Of a stretch of DNA of 64,000 bases, positions 20,703 to 31,719 are shown one piece after another. Source of the stretch: Alphaproteobacteria bacterium (GTDB taxonomy: Bacteria > Pseudomonadota > Alphaproteobacteria > Sphingomonadales > Sphingomonadaceae); NCBI GenBank assembly GCA_018970445.1, contig JAGWWF010000002.1, positions 124,001 to 188,000 on the forward strand, read 5' to 3'. Position 1 is the stretch's first letter. Every line of letters starts with the position of its first letter. A model generated the notes under the pieces. That model made no database searches and had not been told where the DNA came from. It saw nothing but the letters and a program-made list of their open reading frames with translations. The position numbers were made by a program, and so were the translations under genes.

Positions 20703-23250
20703 CGATGTTCACCAGCCGGTCGGGCACGACGATGATCTTCTTCGGGCTGGCGCCGTCCAACGTGCGCACCACGCCGGGCAGGGCCAGCGCGGCGGCTTCC
20801 AGCGCCGCCTTGTCACCGCCCCTGGCGGCGGTGAAATCGCCCTTCAGCTTGCCGTTCACCTGCACCGCGATGGTCACTTCATCATCCACCAGCCAGGCCG
20901 GATCGGCCACCGGCCAGGCGGCATCGCACACCAGGCCCGGCTGGCCCAGCAGTGCCCACGCCTCTTCGGCCAGGTGCGGCACCATCGGCGCCACCAGCTG
21001 CACCAGGGCGATCACCGCCTGCGCCCGCGCCAGCCCGGCCGGGGCGCGCTCCAGTGCGCCCACCAGCTCATACAGGCGGGCGACGGCCTTGTTGAACTGC
21101 AACCGGTCGATATCGTCGGTCACTGCCGCGATGGTGCGGTGCAACAGGCGCGTGACCTTGCGATCCTGCGCCTCGCCGCTGGCACCCACATTGTCCTGCG
21201 CCAGCCGCCACACGCGCTGCACGAACCGCCAGGCCCCATCGATGCCGGCTTCGGACCAGACCAGATCGCGTTCGGGCGGGCTGTCCGACAGCACGAACCA
21301 GCGCACCGCATCGGCGCCATAACGGCCCAATATCGCATCGGGATCGATGACATTCTTCTTGGACTTGGACATCTTGATGACCCGGCCCACATCCACGGCC
21401 TGGCCATCGGCCTTCAGCGTGGCGCCGTTGCCATCGCGCTCCACTTCATCCGGCCCATACCAGATCGGCGGCAGGCCTTCGCCCTGCGTGCGGCTATAGG
21501 TTTCGTGTGTCACCATGCCTTGCGTGAACAGGCCGGCGAACGGTTCGGCCACATCCAGCTGGCCGATGCGGTGCAGGGCGCGTGTCCAGAAGCGGGCATA
21601 GAGGAGGTGCAGAATGGCGTGCTCCACCCCGCCGATATATTGCCCCACCGGCAGCCATTTCGCCGCCACCGCCGAATCGAAGGGGCGGTCGTGCGGCGCG
21701 CTGGCGAAGCGGATGAAATACCAGCTGGAATCAACGAACGTGTCCAGCGTGTCGGTCTCGCGCCGGGCCGGCTGGCCGCAGCCGGGGCAGGCGACATGCC
21801 TCCAGGTCGGGTGGCGTTCCAGCGGGTTGCCGGGCACATCGAAGCTGACATCTTCGGGCAGGACCACCGGCAGCTGGTCGCGCGGCACCGGCACCACGCC
21901 GCAGCCATCGCAATGGATGATCGGAATCGGCGTGCCCCAGTAACGCTGGCGGCTCACGCCCCAATCGCGCAGGCGATATTGCGTCACGCCCTGGCCCCAG
22001 CCATTGGCCTCCGCCTGGGCAATCACGGCGGCGCGCGCGTCCTCGGCCGTCATCCCGTCCAGCCAGCGCGAATTCACCATGCGGCCCGGCCCGGTATAGG
22101 CCTCGGCATGGATCGGCGCGGCCGCGTCACCGTCGGCCGCCACCACGCGGATCACCGGCAGCTGATATTTGCGGGCGAAATCCAGATCGCGCTGATCATG
22201 GCCGGGGCAGCCAAACAGCGCGCCGGTGCCATAATCCATCAGCACGAAATTGGCAACAAACACCGGCAGCCGGATGGCGGGGTCAAGCGGGTGGATCACG
22301 CTCAGGCCCGTGTCGAACCCCTTTTTTTCCTGCGTTTCGATATCGGCGGCCGCGGTGCCGCCGGCACGACATTCGGCGATGAAATCGGCCAGCGCCGGAT
22401 TGGTGCGCGCGCACTGGGCGGCCAACGGGTGATCGGCGGCAATGGCGGCAAAGCTGGCGCCGAACAGCGTGTCGGGCCGGGTGGTGAACACGTCAAATTC
22501 GCCCAGGTCCTTGCTGGCCTCTCCGGCAAGCGAAGCGGAGGCTTCCACCTGGAAGGTGAAGCGGAGGCCCGTCGACCGGCCGATCCAGTTTTCCTGCATC
22601 AGCCGCACCTTTTCCGGCCACTGGTCCAGCCCGGACAGGCCCTCCACCAGCTCGTCGGCGAAATCGGTGATCCTCAGGAACCACTGGTTCAGCTTGCGCC
22701 GCTCCACCAGCGCGCCCGAACGCCAGCCGCGGCCATCGATCACCTGCTCGTTGGCCAGCACGGTCATGTCGACCGGGTCCCAGTTGACCGCGCTTTCCTT
22801 GCGATAGACCAGGCCGGCGGCGAGCAGATCGAGGAACAGCGCCTGTTCCTGGCCATAATAGTCCGGCTCGCAGGTGGCCAGCTCGCGGCTCCAGTCCAGC
22901 GCAAAGCCCAGCCGCTTGAGCTGGGCGCGCATCGCCGCAATATTGGCGCGCGTCCAGCTGCCGGGGTGCACCTTCTTTTCCATGGCGGCGTTTTCGGCCG
23001 GCATGCCAAAGGCATCCCAGCCCATCGGGTGCAGCACTTCAAAGCCGCGCATCCGCTTCGATCGCGCCACCACATCGCCCATCGTGTAATTGCGCACATG
23101 GCCAACATGGATGCGCCCCGATGGATAGGGAAACATTTCAAGCACATAGGCACGCGGACGCGGGCTGTCATCGCGCGCGGCAAAGCTTTGCCGTTCATCC
23201 CAAACGGCCTGCCACCGCGCATCGGCGGCACTATGGTCAAAACGGGCCAT
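20695..23250 (-). CDS. leuS: Leucyl-tRNA synthetase
   Basis: [45 protein letters not shown]. Confidence 0.97.
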   Translation of the reverse strand: MARFDHSAADARWQAVWDERQSFAARDDSPRPRAYVLEMFPYPSGRIHVGHVRNYTMGDVVARSKRMRGFEVLHPMGWDAFGMPAENAAMEKKVHPGSWTRANIAAMRAQLKRLGFALDWSRELATCEPDYYGQEQALFLDLLAAGLVYRKESAVNWDPVDMTVLANEQVIDGRGWRSGALVERRKLNQWFLRITDFADELVEGLSGLDQWPEKVRLMQENWIGRSTGLRFTFQVEASASLAGEASKDLGEFDVFTTRPDTLFGASFAAIAADHPLAAQCARTNPALADFIAECRAGGTAAADIETQEKKGFDTGLSVIHPLDPAIRLPVFVANFVLMDYGTGALFGCPGHDQRDLDFARKYQLPVIRVVAADGDAAAPIHAEAYTGPGRMVNSRWLDGMTAEDARAAVIAQAEANGWGQGVTQYRLRDWGVSRQRYWGTPIPIIHCDGCGVVPVPRDQLPVVLPEDVSFDVPGNPLERHPTWRHVACPGCGQPARRETDTLDTFVDSSWYFIRFASAPHDRPFDSAVAAKWLPVGQYIGGVEHAILHLLYARFWTRALHRIGQLDVAEPFAGLFTQGMVTHETYSRTQGEGLPPIWYGPDEVERDGNGATLKADGQAVDVGRVIKMSKSKKNVIDPDAILGRYGADAVRWFVLSDSPPERDLVWSEAGIDGAWRFVQRVWRLAQDNVGASGEAQDRKVTRLLHRTIAAVTDDIDRLQFNKAVARLYELVGALERAPAGLARAQAVIALVQLVAPMVPHLAEEAWALLGQPGLVCDAAWPVADPAWLVDDEVTIAVQVNGKLKGDFTAARGGDKAALEAAALALPGVVRTLDGASPKKIIVVPDRLVNIVA

Positions 23251-23279
23251 GGTCTCTCAAGTCAGGAAAGGGAACGGGT

Positions 23280-23723
23280 TCAACGATCGGGCAGCACGGC
23301 AGCGCGGCGCAAATCACGCGCCTTTGAAAGGATGGTCTCCTCCAGCCGCTGCACGGTGCCGGCGCGCACGCTGGCTTCGGTCCAGCCGGTGGCAGCCAGC
23401 GTCTGGCGCTGCACATTCACCTTCACGGCATCGGCGGTCAGCTGGGTGTCCAGCACCGTCACCGTCACCTTCACCCGCTCGTTGGGTGTCTGCGGGGAAA
23501 CATACCAGTCGCTCAGGATCACGCCGCCATTGCTGTCCACCTGGGCCAGCGGCATGAAACCGATGGTGTCCAGCGCGGCGCGCCACAGATAGGCGTTGAT
23601 GCCCAGCGTGGTGATCCGCGCCGGGGCTTCGGCCGAAAGCTTGGCCTTCTTGCCGCCACAGGCCGGCGCCATCACCGCCAGCGCAGACAGCAAGACCAGA
23701 GTTGCAAGACGCCGCATCAGCAT
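23280..23723 (-). CDS. DUF3576 domain-containing putative lipoprotein
   Basis: MLMRRLATLVLLSALAVMAPACGGKKA; LGINAYLWRAALDTIGFMPLAQVDSNGGVILSDWY. Confidence 0.8.
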   Translation of the reverse strand: MLMRRLATLVLLSALAVMAPACGGKKAKLSAEAPARITTLGINAYLWRAALDTIGFMPLAQVDSNGGVILSDWYVSPQTPNERVKVTVTVLDTQLTADAVKVNVQRQTLAATGWTEASVRAGTVQRLEETILSKARDLRRAAVLPDR

Positions 23724-23938
23724 GTTCCCTGCCGCCGCCCCCCTGATCGGGGCCGGCCACGGCCTGCCTTTTGGCATGTTGCACCCGCCGCGCCAAGCCC
23801 GGCCAGCCGCCCGGCGCGGCCCAGATGTGTGGGCTTGCCGCCACACCGGCTGCAAAAACAGGGAACCAGGCCGTTCATGCACCAGATACGTCCAAAGTCA
23901 TATGGGCTTGGCCACATGCTGTTGTTACGAGTCTGCTG

Positions 23939-24706
23939 ATGATGAACGGGGCTGATTCGCGCGCGCATCGTCGCGCCATTGCCCGCCCGGCCCTGCTGGC
24001 CGTGGTGGCCGGCCTGTTGTGCCTGCCGCACGCCGCCCAGGCCGCCCGGCCCAGCCGCACCGCCAAAGCCCGCGTCACGCTGGAACAGGCCCCGGCGCTG
24101 CCGCTGTCGGCCTATGCCCCGCAGCCGGCCGATGCCAGCCGTTTCAGCTTCACCGCCCCCGGCACCGCGCCGGGCACCATCACCCAGGCCCAATCGCTCA
24201 GCAGCGGCTTCCGATTCACCCCGTCGGGCCAGGCCGAAAGCCGTCGCGCCCTGTCGCTGGGCGTCGCCACCCGCGTCACCACCGCGGCGGTCGATCGCTC
24301 GCGCGCTGCCGCCCCGGTGGATCAGTTCGTCATTCCGCAAACCTATGGCGTTGCCCTCTCGCTGGGCTGGCAGGGCTTCGCCGTCAGCGGCGGTTACAGC
24401 CACAGCCAGCCGGCGCTGGCCACCCCGCTCACCAGCCGCGCCCTGGATCAGGTCAATCTGGGCCTGTCCTATGGCGGCACCCGCTGGCGCACCACGCTGG
24501 AAGGCACGGCGGAACACGCGCAAACCCTGGCGCTGTCGCCGCTGTCGCGCCGCTATTCGCTGGAACTGGGCGGGCAATATCGCCTGGCGCCGCGCTTCTC
24601 CGTCACCGGCGGCGTGCGTTACCGCATCGCACCCGAACCGCCCAGCCTGATCTTCCCCAACCGCGACGATCAGGCCGTCTATCTCGGCACCAGCCTCGCC
24701 TTCTGA
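23939..24706 (+). CDS. Hypothetical exported, possibly outer-membrane beta-barrel protein
   Basis: Signal peptide ARPALLAVVAGLLCLPHAAQA; repeated alternating-hydrophobicity strands (GVALSLGWQGFAVSGGYSHS, LGLSYGGTRWRTTLEGTAEH), ends ...LGTSLAF with terminal Phe. Confidence 0.6.
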   Translation: MMNGADSRAHRRAIARPALLAVVAGLLCLPHAAQAARPSRTAKARVTLEQAPALPLSAYAPQPADASRFSFTAPGTAPGTITQAQSLSSGFRFTPSGQAESRRALSLGVATRVTTAAVDRSRAAAPVDQFVIPQTYGVALSLGWQGFAVSGGYSHSQPALATPLTSRALDQVNLGLSYGGTRWRTTLEGTAEHAQTLALSPLSRRYSLELGGQYRLAPRFSVTGGVRYRIAPEPPSLIFPNRDDQAVYLGTSLAF

Positions 24707-24710
24707 TCGC

Positions 24711-25364
24711 GTGAACAGCGCCGAACGTCTCGCCGCCATCCAGGCCGGCATGGCCCGCGCCGCACGCGATGCCGGCCGCCGCGACACGCCCCAGCTCGTC
24801 GCCATCTCCAAAACCTTCGATGCCGATGCCATCCGCCCGCTGATCGCCGCCGGCCAACGCCACTTCGGCGAAAACCGCGTGGCTGAAGCGCAAGGCAAAT
24901 GGCCGGCCCTGCTGGCCGAAACGCCGGACATCACGCTGCACCTCGTCGGCCAGCTGCAATCCAACAAGGCCGCCGACGCCGTCGCCCTGTTTGACGTGAT
25001 CCACAGCGTCGACCGCCCGTCGCTGGTCACCGCGCTGGCCAAAGCCCAGACCGCCGCCGGCAAGCGCCCCGCCTGCTACCTGCAGGTCAACATCGGCGAC
25101 GAAGAACAGAAGGGCGGCTGCGCCATTGCCGATCTGCCCGCCCTGCTCGATCAGGCCCGCAGCGCCGGCCTGACCATCGCCGGCCTGATGTGCGTTCCCC
25201 CAGCCGCGGTGGAGCCCGCCCCCTATTTCGCCCTGCTGGCCGAACACGCCAAACGCCTGGCGCTGCCCGGCCTGTCGATGGGGATGAGCAGCGATTATGA
25301 AACCGCGACCCTGCTGGGCGCCACCGTGGTGCGGGTGGGCAGCGCGCTGTTCGGCAACAGGTAA
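24711..25364 (+). CDS. YggS family pyridoxal phosphate homeostasis protein
   Basis: LVAISKTFDADAIRPLIAAGQRHFGENRVAEAQGKW; LHLVGQLQSNKA; LSMGMSSDYETA; GTG start. Confidence 0.93.
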   Translation: MNSAERLAAIQAGMARAARDAGRRDTPQLVAISKTFDADAIRPLIAAGQRHFGENRVAEAQGKWPALLAETPDITLHLVGQLQSNKAADAVALFDVIHSVDRPSLVTALAKAQTAAGKRPACYLQVNIGDEEQKGGCAIADLPALLDQARSAGLTIAGLMCVPPAAVEPAPYFALLAEHAKRLALPGLSMGMSSDYETATLLGATVVRVGSALFGNR

Positions 25365-25405
25365 GAGGGCCTGCGCCCCGGATCAGCTCAGGGGCGGCGG
25401 CCCCC

Positions 25406-26332
25406 TTATGCTTCCAACCCCGCCCCGCGCCCGATGGCCAGGCGTTTCACCATGCGCGGATCGCCGTCGATCACGGTGAAGGTGAAGCCGGCGGGGTGGA
25501 CCACGGTTTCGCCCAGGGCCGGCACGCGGCCGGCGAGCATGAAGACCAGGCCGCCCAGCGTGTCCACCTCTTCCAGCGTTTCGGCATCGGCGAGCGGTTC
25601 GCCCAGGGTGGTTTCCAGTTCGGCGATGGCAAGCCGGGCATCGGCATCCCAGCTGTGGGGGCCGGTGGCGGTGATCAGCGCGGCTTCGGCTTCGTCATGC
25701 TCATCCTCGATGTCGCCAACGATTTCCTCCATCAGGTCCTCGATGGTGGCCAGGCCATCCACGCCGCCATGTTCATCGATGATGATCGCCATGTGGGTGC
25801 GGGCGCTGCGCATCTGGGTGAGCAGGTTGACCAGCCGCATGGAGGCCGGCACGAACAGCACCTTCCTGAGCAGTGGTTCGATCGGCAGATCGTGCAGCGG
25901 GGCCGAGGAGACGGCATCGCTGAACGTATCGGCGATGCGGGCATAGACATCCTTCACATGCACCATGCCGATGATCTCATCGCGATCGCCGCGCCACACC
26001 GGCATGCGGCTGTGGCCGGCATCGCGAAAGCGGGCGACCAGGGCGGGGAAGCCGGCATCGATGTCGAACATCACCATGTCGGCCCGCGGCACCGCCACAT
26101 CGCCGGCGCGCTGTTCGCCCAGGTGCAGCATGTTGCGCAGCATGTCGCGTTCGTCGGGGCCCAGATCGTCGCCACCGCTGCCGGGGCTGCGGGCGTCTTC
26201 GGCCTCGTCGATGGCCTCTTCCAGGCTTTCGCGCAGCGTGGGTTCATGATCGCGGCCCACCAGCGATTTCAGCTGCCGCCACCAGCGGTTGCTGCGCAAT
26301 CGGCTGTCGCCGCTACTGTCGCCCTCGGGCAT
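25406..26332 (-). CDS. Hemolysin-family/CorC-type CBS domain protein
   Basis: VAVPRADMVMFDID, GHSRMPVWRGDRDEIIGMVHVKDVY, IIDEHGGVDGLATIEDLMEEIVGDIEDEHD. Confidence 0.92.
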   Translation of the reverse strand: MPEGDSSGDSRLRSNRWWRQLKSLVGRDHEPTLRESLEEAIDEAEDARSPGSGGDDLGPDERDMLRNMLHLGEQRAGDVAVPRADMVMFDIDAGFPALVARFRDAGHSRMPVWRGDRDEIIGMVHVKDVYARIADTFSDAVSSAPLHDLPIEPLLRKVLFVPASMRLVNLLTQMRSARTHMAIIIDEHGGVDGLATIEDLMEEIVGDIEDEHDEAEAALITATGPHSWDADARLAIAELETTLGEPLADAETLEEVDTLGGLVFMLAGRVPALGETVVHPAGFTFTVIDGDPRMVKRLAIGRGAGLEA

Positions 26333-26341
26333 GGTCAGTCG

Positions 26342-26851
26342 TCATCCTTCATAGGGATCGGGCAGGCCCAGCGCGGCGCAGGCGGCGCGTTCCAGCGCCT
26401 CCATGTGATCGGCCTCGGCCTCCCCCTCCTCATGGTCATAGCCTAGCAGGTGCAGGGTGCCGTGGACAATGAGGTGCTGGCAATAGGCGGTGAGCGGCCA
26501 GGCCTTTTCCACTGACTCGCGCGCCACGGTCTGCGCCGCCAGCACTAGATCGCCCAGCAGCACCTCGCCATCATCGCCGTTGGAAAGGGCCACCAGCATG
26601 TCGGGCGCCAGCATGGGAAAGCTTAGGATGTTGGTGGGCTTGTCCTTGTGGCGATACTGGCGGTTCAGGCTGTGCACCTCGGCATCGTCGGTGAAGCGCA
26701 CGGCGATTTCCACGGCCATCGGCGCATCGGCCAGATCGGCATGCGGCGTCTGCGCCAGCGCGGCGGCGACGGCGGCGCGGGCCAGTGCCGGCCAGCCCGC
26801 CGCATTCGGCCACGGGCCGGCGGCGATATCGGCTTCAACCAGCAGCATCAC
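26342..26851 (-). CDS. ybeY: Endoribonuclease YbeY (rRNA maturation)
   Basis: NRQYRHKDKPTNILSFP; HLIVHGTLHLLGYDHEEGEAEADHMEALE. Confidence 0.95.
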   Translation of the reverse strand: MMLLVEADIAAGPWPNAAGWPALARAAVAAALAQTPHADLADAPMAVEIAVRFTDDAEVHSLNRQYRHKDKPTNILSFPMLAPDMLVALSNGDDGEVLLGDLVLAAQTVARESVEKAWPLTAYCQHLIVHGTLHLLGYDHEEGEAEADHMEALERAACAALGLPDPYEG

Positions 26852-27855
26852 CCATCCTGCGCGGGGCCCTCATAGGCCTCCACGATGCGGCCGACGATCG
26901 GGTGACGCACCACTTCGCGGGCCGAAAAGCGCAGGGTGGCGATGCCTTCCACCCCATCCAGCCGCTTGACGGCATCGGCCAGGCCCGACGATCCGGCCAC
27001 CGGCAGATCGACCTGGTTGGGATCGCCGCAGATCACCATGCGGCTCTTCTCGCCAAAGCGGGTGAGGAACATCTTCATCTGCAACGGGGTGGTGTTCTGG
27101 GCTTCATCCAGGATGATGAAGGCATTGGCCAGGGTGCGGCCGCGCATGAAGGCCAGCGGTGCAATCTCGATCTCGCCCGATGCCAGCCGCCGTTCCACCT
27201 GTTCGGCCGGCAGCATGTCGTACAATGCATCATAAAGCGGCCGCAGATAGGGATCGACCTTTTCCTTCATGTCGCCGGGCAGGAAACCCAGCCGCTCGCC
27301 CGCCTCCACGGCGGGGCGGGACAGGATCAGCCGATCGACACTGCCGGCGATGAGCTGGCTGACGGCCTGGGCCACGGCCAGATAGGTCTTGCCGGTGCCG
27401 GCCGGGCCAAGGGCAAAGATCACGTCGCTGCTGCCCAGCGCCTCGATATAGCGGACCTGGGTAGGGCTGCGCGCCACGATCGTCTTGCGGCGGGTGCGGA
27501 TGGCGGCGGTGTGGGGCGGTGCGGCATTGGCCGGCACCAGGCCCTCCAGCATCGGTTCGGCGATCAGGGCGATGGCACCCAGCACGTCGCCGGTCTCGAT
27601 CTGGTCGCCATGCAGCAGGCGCTGATACAGGCTGGTCAGCACATCACGGGCGCGGGCGGCGGCATCGGCCTCGCCCTCCACCACCACGCGGTTGCCGCGG
27701 GCGCTGATATACACGCCCAGCTGCCGTTCCAGCTCGATCAGATTCTGGTCATACTGGCCGAACAACGGTCCCAGCAACTGCACCTTGTCGAACAATATCT
27801 CCAGCTTCACCCGGTCCGTCGCCGTGACCATTCCCCGCTGGTGCTTCTTCGACAT
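26848..27855 (-). CDS. PhoH family ATPase
   Basis: FALGPAGTGKTYLAVAQAV; ILDEAQNTTPLQMKMFLTRFGEKSRMVICGDPNQVDLP. Confidence 0.95.
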   Translation of the reverse strand: MSKKHQRGMVTATDRVKLEILFDKVQLLGPLFGQYDQNLIELERQLGVYISARGNRVVVEGEADAAARARDVLTSLYQRLLHGDQIETGDVLGAIALIAEPMLEGLVPANAAPPHTAAIRTRRKTIVARSPTQVRYIEALGSSDVIFALGPAGTGKTYLAVAQAVSQLIAGSVDRLILSRPAVEAGERLGFLPGDMKEKVDPYLRPLYDALYDMLPAEQVERRLASGEIEIAPLAFMRGRTLANAFIILDEAQNTTPLQMKMFLTRFGEKSRMVICGDPNQVDLPVAGSSGLADAVKRLDGVEGIATLRFSAREVVRHPIVGRIVEAYEGPAQDG

Positions 27856-29231
27856 CAGGCTGCTGCGCTTTCCTCAGATGAAACCGGAACCGTCTCCACA
27901 CTGTTGGGCATCGCGCCCACAATGTCCACCTCCACCAGATCGCCGATGGCGGCGCCGGGCACCGAAACAATGGCCGATTGCAGCCAGGGCGTCTTGCCGA
28001 TCAACTGCCCCGGCTTGCGGCCCGGCCGTTCCAGCAGCACGGTGCAGCGCCGGCCGACGGTGGCGCGGTTGAAGGCCAGGGCCGCCTCGCCAATCGCGGC
28101 CTGCAGGCGTTGCAGGCGCTCGTCCTTCACATCCTCTGGCACCTGATCGGCCATGGTGGCGGCCGGCGTGCCGGGGCGAACGCTGTATTTGAAGCTGAAG
28201 GCGGCGGCATAGCCCACCTCGCGCACGATGCGCAGCGTGTCTTCGAAATCGGCTTGCGTCTCGCCCGGAAAGCCCACGATGAAATCGCCCGACAGCGCGA
28301 TATCGGGCCGGGCGGCGCGCAGCTGCGCCAGCGTGGCCAGATAGGATTCGCGCGTGTGCGCCCGGTTCATCGCCTTCAGGATGCGGCTTGATCCCGATTG
28401 CACCGGCAGGTGCAGATAGGGCATCAGCTTGTCCACCTCGGCATGGGCGCGGATCAGCGCCGCATCCATGTCGCGCGGGTGGCTGGTGGTATAGCGAATG
28501 CGGGCCAGGCCATCGATGGCGGCCAGTTCGCGGATCAGACCGGCCAGAGTGGTGCCGCCGTGATAGGCGTTCACATTCTGGCCCAGCAGGGTGATTTCCT
28601 TGACGCCGCGCGCCACCAGCGCCCGCGCTTCGGCCAGCAGATCGGCCAGCGGCCGGCTGGTTTCCGGCCCGCGCGTATAGGGCACCACGCAGAAGGTGCA
28701 GAATTTGTCACAGCCTTCCTGCACCGTCAGGAAGGCGCTGGCCTGGGTGATGCGCCGCGCCGGCAGCGCATCGAATTTCGGCACCGGCGGCATGTCGATA
28801 TCGATCGCCCGCTGCTGGCGCGCCTGTTCCAGCAAGTGCGGCAGCCGGTGATAGGCCAGCGGGCCAACGATCACATCCACATCGGGCGCCCGCGCCGCGA
28901 TTTCCGCGCCTTCGGCCTGGGCCACGCAGCCGGCGGCCACGATGATGCGGCGCTGGCCATCGGCACGCGGCTTGCGCAGCCGGCCGATATCGGAATACAG
29001 CTTCTCCGAAGCCTTTTCGCGGATATGGCAGGTGTTGAGCACCACCACATCGGCCAGATCGGGGCTGTCCACCGCCACCATGCCATCGGCGCTCAGCAGA
29101 TCGCCCATGCGCTCGCTGTCATACACGTTCATCTGGCAGCCAAAGCTCTTCACATGGAAGCGCCTGGGCGAAGGGGTCGGGTCGTTGGTGCTCACCCGCG
29201 CTGCCATAGCCGGTTTGGCGGCACGGGTCAT
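27855..29231 (-). CDS. miaB: tRNA-2-methylthio-N6-dimethylallyladenosine synthase MiaB
   Basis: [18 protein letters not shown]; radical [24 protein letters not shown]. Confidence 0.96.
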   Translation of the reverse strand: MTRAAKPAMAARVSTNDPTPSPRRFHVKSFGCQMNVYDSERMGDLLSADGMVAVDSPDLADVVVLNTCHIREKASEKLYSDIGRLRKPRADGQRRIIVAAGCVAQAEGAEIAARAPDVDVIVGPLAYHRLPHLLEQARQQRAIDIDMPPVPKFDALPARRITQASAFLTVQEGCDKFCTFCVVPYTRGPETSRPLADLLAEARALVARGVKEITLLGQNVNAYHGGTTLAGLIRELAAIDGLARIRYTTSHPRDMDAALIRAHAEVDKLMPYLHLPVQSGSSRILKAMNRAHTRESYLATLAQLRAARPDIALSGDFIVGFPGETQADFEDTLRIVREVGYAAAFSFKYSVRPGTPAATMADQVPEDVKDERLQRLQAAIGEAALAFNRATVGRRCTVLLERPGRKPGQLIGKTPWLQSAIVSVPGAAIGDLVEVDIVGAMPNSVETVPVSSEESAAA

Positions 29232-30025
29232 CAGGCTTCACCGCGCATCAGCCGGCGATAACGCTGGCTGATCACCGTGTGGCAATGCCGGGCCAGCGCC
29301 TTGCGATCGGCAAAATCGGCCGGATCCAGCACATCGTGGAACCAGATATCGGCCCGCACATTGCCCAGTTTCATGAAGGCCAGCGCGTGCGGCCCCAGTT
29401 CGGTATCACCCACCCAGGCCAGATCGGGCAGCTGCCGCCGTGTCACCGGCAGGCCGTTCACGCGCGTATAGGCCAGGGTCACCGGCTGGATGCGCAGGCC
29501 CGGCACATCGGCCACCACGGCAAACAGCGATGATTTGAACGGCCACACGCTCTGCCCGTCGCTGTTGGTGCCTTCGGGAAACAGGATGATGCTGCCGCCG
29601 GCGCGCAGCCGCTCGGCCAGCTCGTCCTTTTGCGCGGCCGTGCTCTGCCGGCGTTCGCGCGCCACATAGACGGTGTGGGCAAAGCTGGCCAGCCAGCCCA
29701 CCGGGCCCCAGCCGCGCACTTCGGATTTGGCAACAAAACTGGCCTTGATGCGCGCGCCCAGCACCGGAATATCCACCCAGCTCAAATGGTTGGCGACAAA
29801 CAGCACCGGGCCCGGCGCGGCCGGTCGGCCATGGGTGTGGATCACCAGCCCCAGCGATCGCGACAGGCCGCGGTGGAACAGCCAGGGGATATAGGGCCGG
29901 TTGCGCAGCGTCAGGGTGCGCAGCAGCATCTCCAGCGGCACGGTGGCCGCCACGGTGGCCACCGCCCCCACGGCCGAACGCAGCGGGCCCAGCCGGCGTT
30001 GCGGGATCGGCCGGCGCGGTGGCAT
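29231..30025 (-). CDS. 1-acyl-sn-glycerol-3-phosphate acyltransferase (PlsC family)
   Basis: [58 protein letters not shown]. Confidence 0.92.
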   Translation of the reverse strand: MPPRRPIPQRRLGPLRSAVGAVATVAATVPLEMLLRTLTLRNRPYIPWLFHRGLSRSLGLVIHTHGRPAAPGPVLFVANHLSWVDIPVLGARIKASFVAKSEVRGWGPVGWLASFAHTVYVARERRQSTAAQKDELAERLRAGGSIILFPEGTNSDGQSVWPFKSSLFAVVADVPGLRIQPVTLAYTRVNGLPVTRRQLPDLAWVGDTELGPHALAFMKLGNVRADIWFHDVLDPADFADRKALARHCHTVISQRYRRLMRGEA

Positions 30026-30038
30026 CAGGCCATAGCGC

Positions 30039-30461
30039 TCAGGCCGGTTTCTTGATGGCCTGGGCATAAAGCTCCATGCGGTGATCGACCAGCCGATAAC
30101 CCAGCCGCTCGGCAATGCGGCGTTGCAATTCCTCGATTTCGGGATCGTGAAATTCGATCACGTCGCCGGTGTCGATATCGATCAGATGGTCGTGATGCTC
30201 GTCGCTCACCGTTTCATAACGCGAACGGCCGCCCTGGAATTCGTGCCGTTCCAATATGCCCGATTCCTCGAACAGCTTCACGGTGCGATAGACGGTGGCG
30301 ATGGAAATGCGCGGGTCCACCTCCGCTACGCGGCGGTGCAGCGATTCCACGTCGGGATGATCGGTCACTTCGCCCAGCACGCGGGCGATCACCCGGCGCT
30401 GTTCGGTGATGCGCAGGCCCTTTTTCAGGCACAGCGCCTCGATATCGATGGCAACGCCCAT
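30039..30461 (-). CDS. Fur family transcriptional regulator
   Basis: KKGLRITEQRRVIARVL; ISIATVYRTVKLFEESGILERHEFQGGRSRYE; HHDHLIDIDTGDVIEF. Confidence 0.93.
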   Translation of the reverse strand: MGVAIDIEALCLKKGLRITEQRRVIARVLGEVTDHPDVESLHRRVAEVDPRISIATVYRTVKLFEESGILERHEFQGGRSRYETVSDEHHDHLIDIDTGDVIEFHDPEIEELQRRIAERLGYRLVDHRMELYAQAIKKPA

Positions 30462-30656
30462 CCTTGCCTCTTTCGCTTCGCCAGTTGCCGCCTGCCCGCC
30501 CCCTTCAAATAGGCTGCATCCCCGGCCGGGGCAAGCGCCCGCGCTGGGCGCGACCGCCCGAAACGACAATGCCGCCCCCAGGCGACCAAACCGGGGACGG
30601 CAATGCGGGCAGCGTCATCGCGCCGGCCGGCCGATGCCGGGCCAGCGCGTGACGGA

Positions 30657-31100
30657 TCAGGCCGGGTTCTTGCGCGGGCGACCGCGCGGCTTTGAGGTAT
30701 TCTTGGTGCCCAGGCCGATCGATTTGGCCAGCGTGCGGCGCTGTTCGGCATAGTTGGGCGCCACCATCGGATAATCGGCCGGCAGGCCCCACTTGGCGCG
30801 ATAATCATCGGGCGTCATGCCATAATGCGTCATCAGATGGCGCTTGAGCATCTTCAGCTTCTTGCCATCTTCCAAACACACGATGAAATCGGGCTTGATC
30901 GACGACCGGATCGATACCGCCGGTTCCTGCTTGGGCAGTTCAGGCACAACCGGTGTGCCCAGCCGCGCCAGCGTGGCATACACGGTTTCAATGACACCCG
31001 ACACATCTTCCGGCGCCACCGTGTTATTGGCGAAATGCGACGCGACAATATCGGCCGTCAACGCCAGCAATTCGGGGTGATTTCCTGCATTTTCCGTCAT
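30657..31100 (-). CDS. MucR/Ros family transcriptional regulator
   Basis: SIKPDFIVCLEDGKKLKMLKRHLMTHYGMTPDDYRAKWGLPADYPMVAPNYAEQRR; basic tail KPRGRPRKNPA. Confidence 0.94.
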   Translation of the reverse strand: MTENAGNHPELLALTADIVASHFANNTVAPEDVSGVIETVYATLARLGTPVVPELPKQEPAVSIRSSIKPDFIVCLEDGKKLKMLKRHLMTHYGMTPDDYRAKWGLPADYPMVAPNYAEQRRTLAKSIGLGTKNTSKPRGRPRKNPA

Positions 31101-31200
31101 GACTAATCCTCGACCCTTGGTAACACATACGCAGCGACCATCACTGCGCCGGTCATTCCTGAACTTCGCTTCAACAATATGCAATCAAAATTTGATCCAT

Positions 31201-31701
31201 TTACTTGTGCAGTGCAACACGCATGGTAATTGCTGCCCGCTTGCTGCCATCTTTGCCATTATAATAATCACGGCGACGGCCAACCTGGGCAAAGCCGGCA
31301 CTGCCATACAGATGCAGGGCTGCCACATTGTCTTCGCGCACTTCCAGAAACAGCGCCTCTGCTCCGCGCGCCGATGCCTCGTCTTGGGCATGGGCCAGCA
31401 GGCGGGCGGCAATGCCGCGCCGGCGCTGGGCAGGGTCCACCGCGATCAGCAGCAGCTCCACCTCCGGCCCCAGCGATCGGCACAGGCTGAACCCGGTCGC
31501 CACCGCCCCGGCCAGCGCCAGCCGCGCCCACACGCCCGGCATCACCAGCGTGCCCGCCAGCTGCGCTGTCGACCAGCCTTCGCCATACATGGGATCAAAA
31601 CCGACGTGCATCACCGCCATCATCGCATCCAGGTGGCGCAGATCGGCCGCCACGATTGCACAAATGGGGGGGGCACAGGCGGGGGGAGTCAACTTGTCCA
31701 C
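31201..31701 (-). CDS. rimI: Ribosomal protein alanine N-acetyltransferase (RimI-like GNAT)
   Basis: VELLLIAVDPAQRRRGIAARLLAHAQDEASARGAEALFLEVREDNVAALHLYGSAGFAQVGRRRDYY; adjacent to tsaB. Confidence 0.9.
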   Translation of the reverse strand: MDKLTPPACAPPICAIVAADLRHLDAMMAVMHVGFDPMYGEGWSTAQLAGTLVMPGVWARLALAGAVATGFSLCRSLGPEVELLLIAVDPAQRRRGIAARLLAHAQDEASARGAEALFLEVREDNVAALHLYGSAGFAQVGRRRDYYNGKDGSKRAAITMRVALHK

Positions 31702-31719
31702 GGCGGATGATTATTCGGC

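Noticed and set aside
20974-23592. 872-aa plus-strand ORF antisense to leuS
   Set aside because: Leucyl-tRNA synthetase motifs are unmistakable on the minus strand; the antisense frame is His/Gly/Ala/Arg-rich with no recognisable domain, a typical high-GC artefact.
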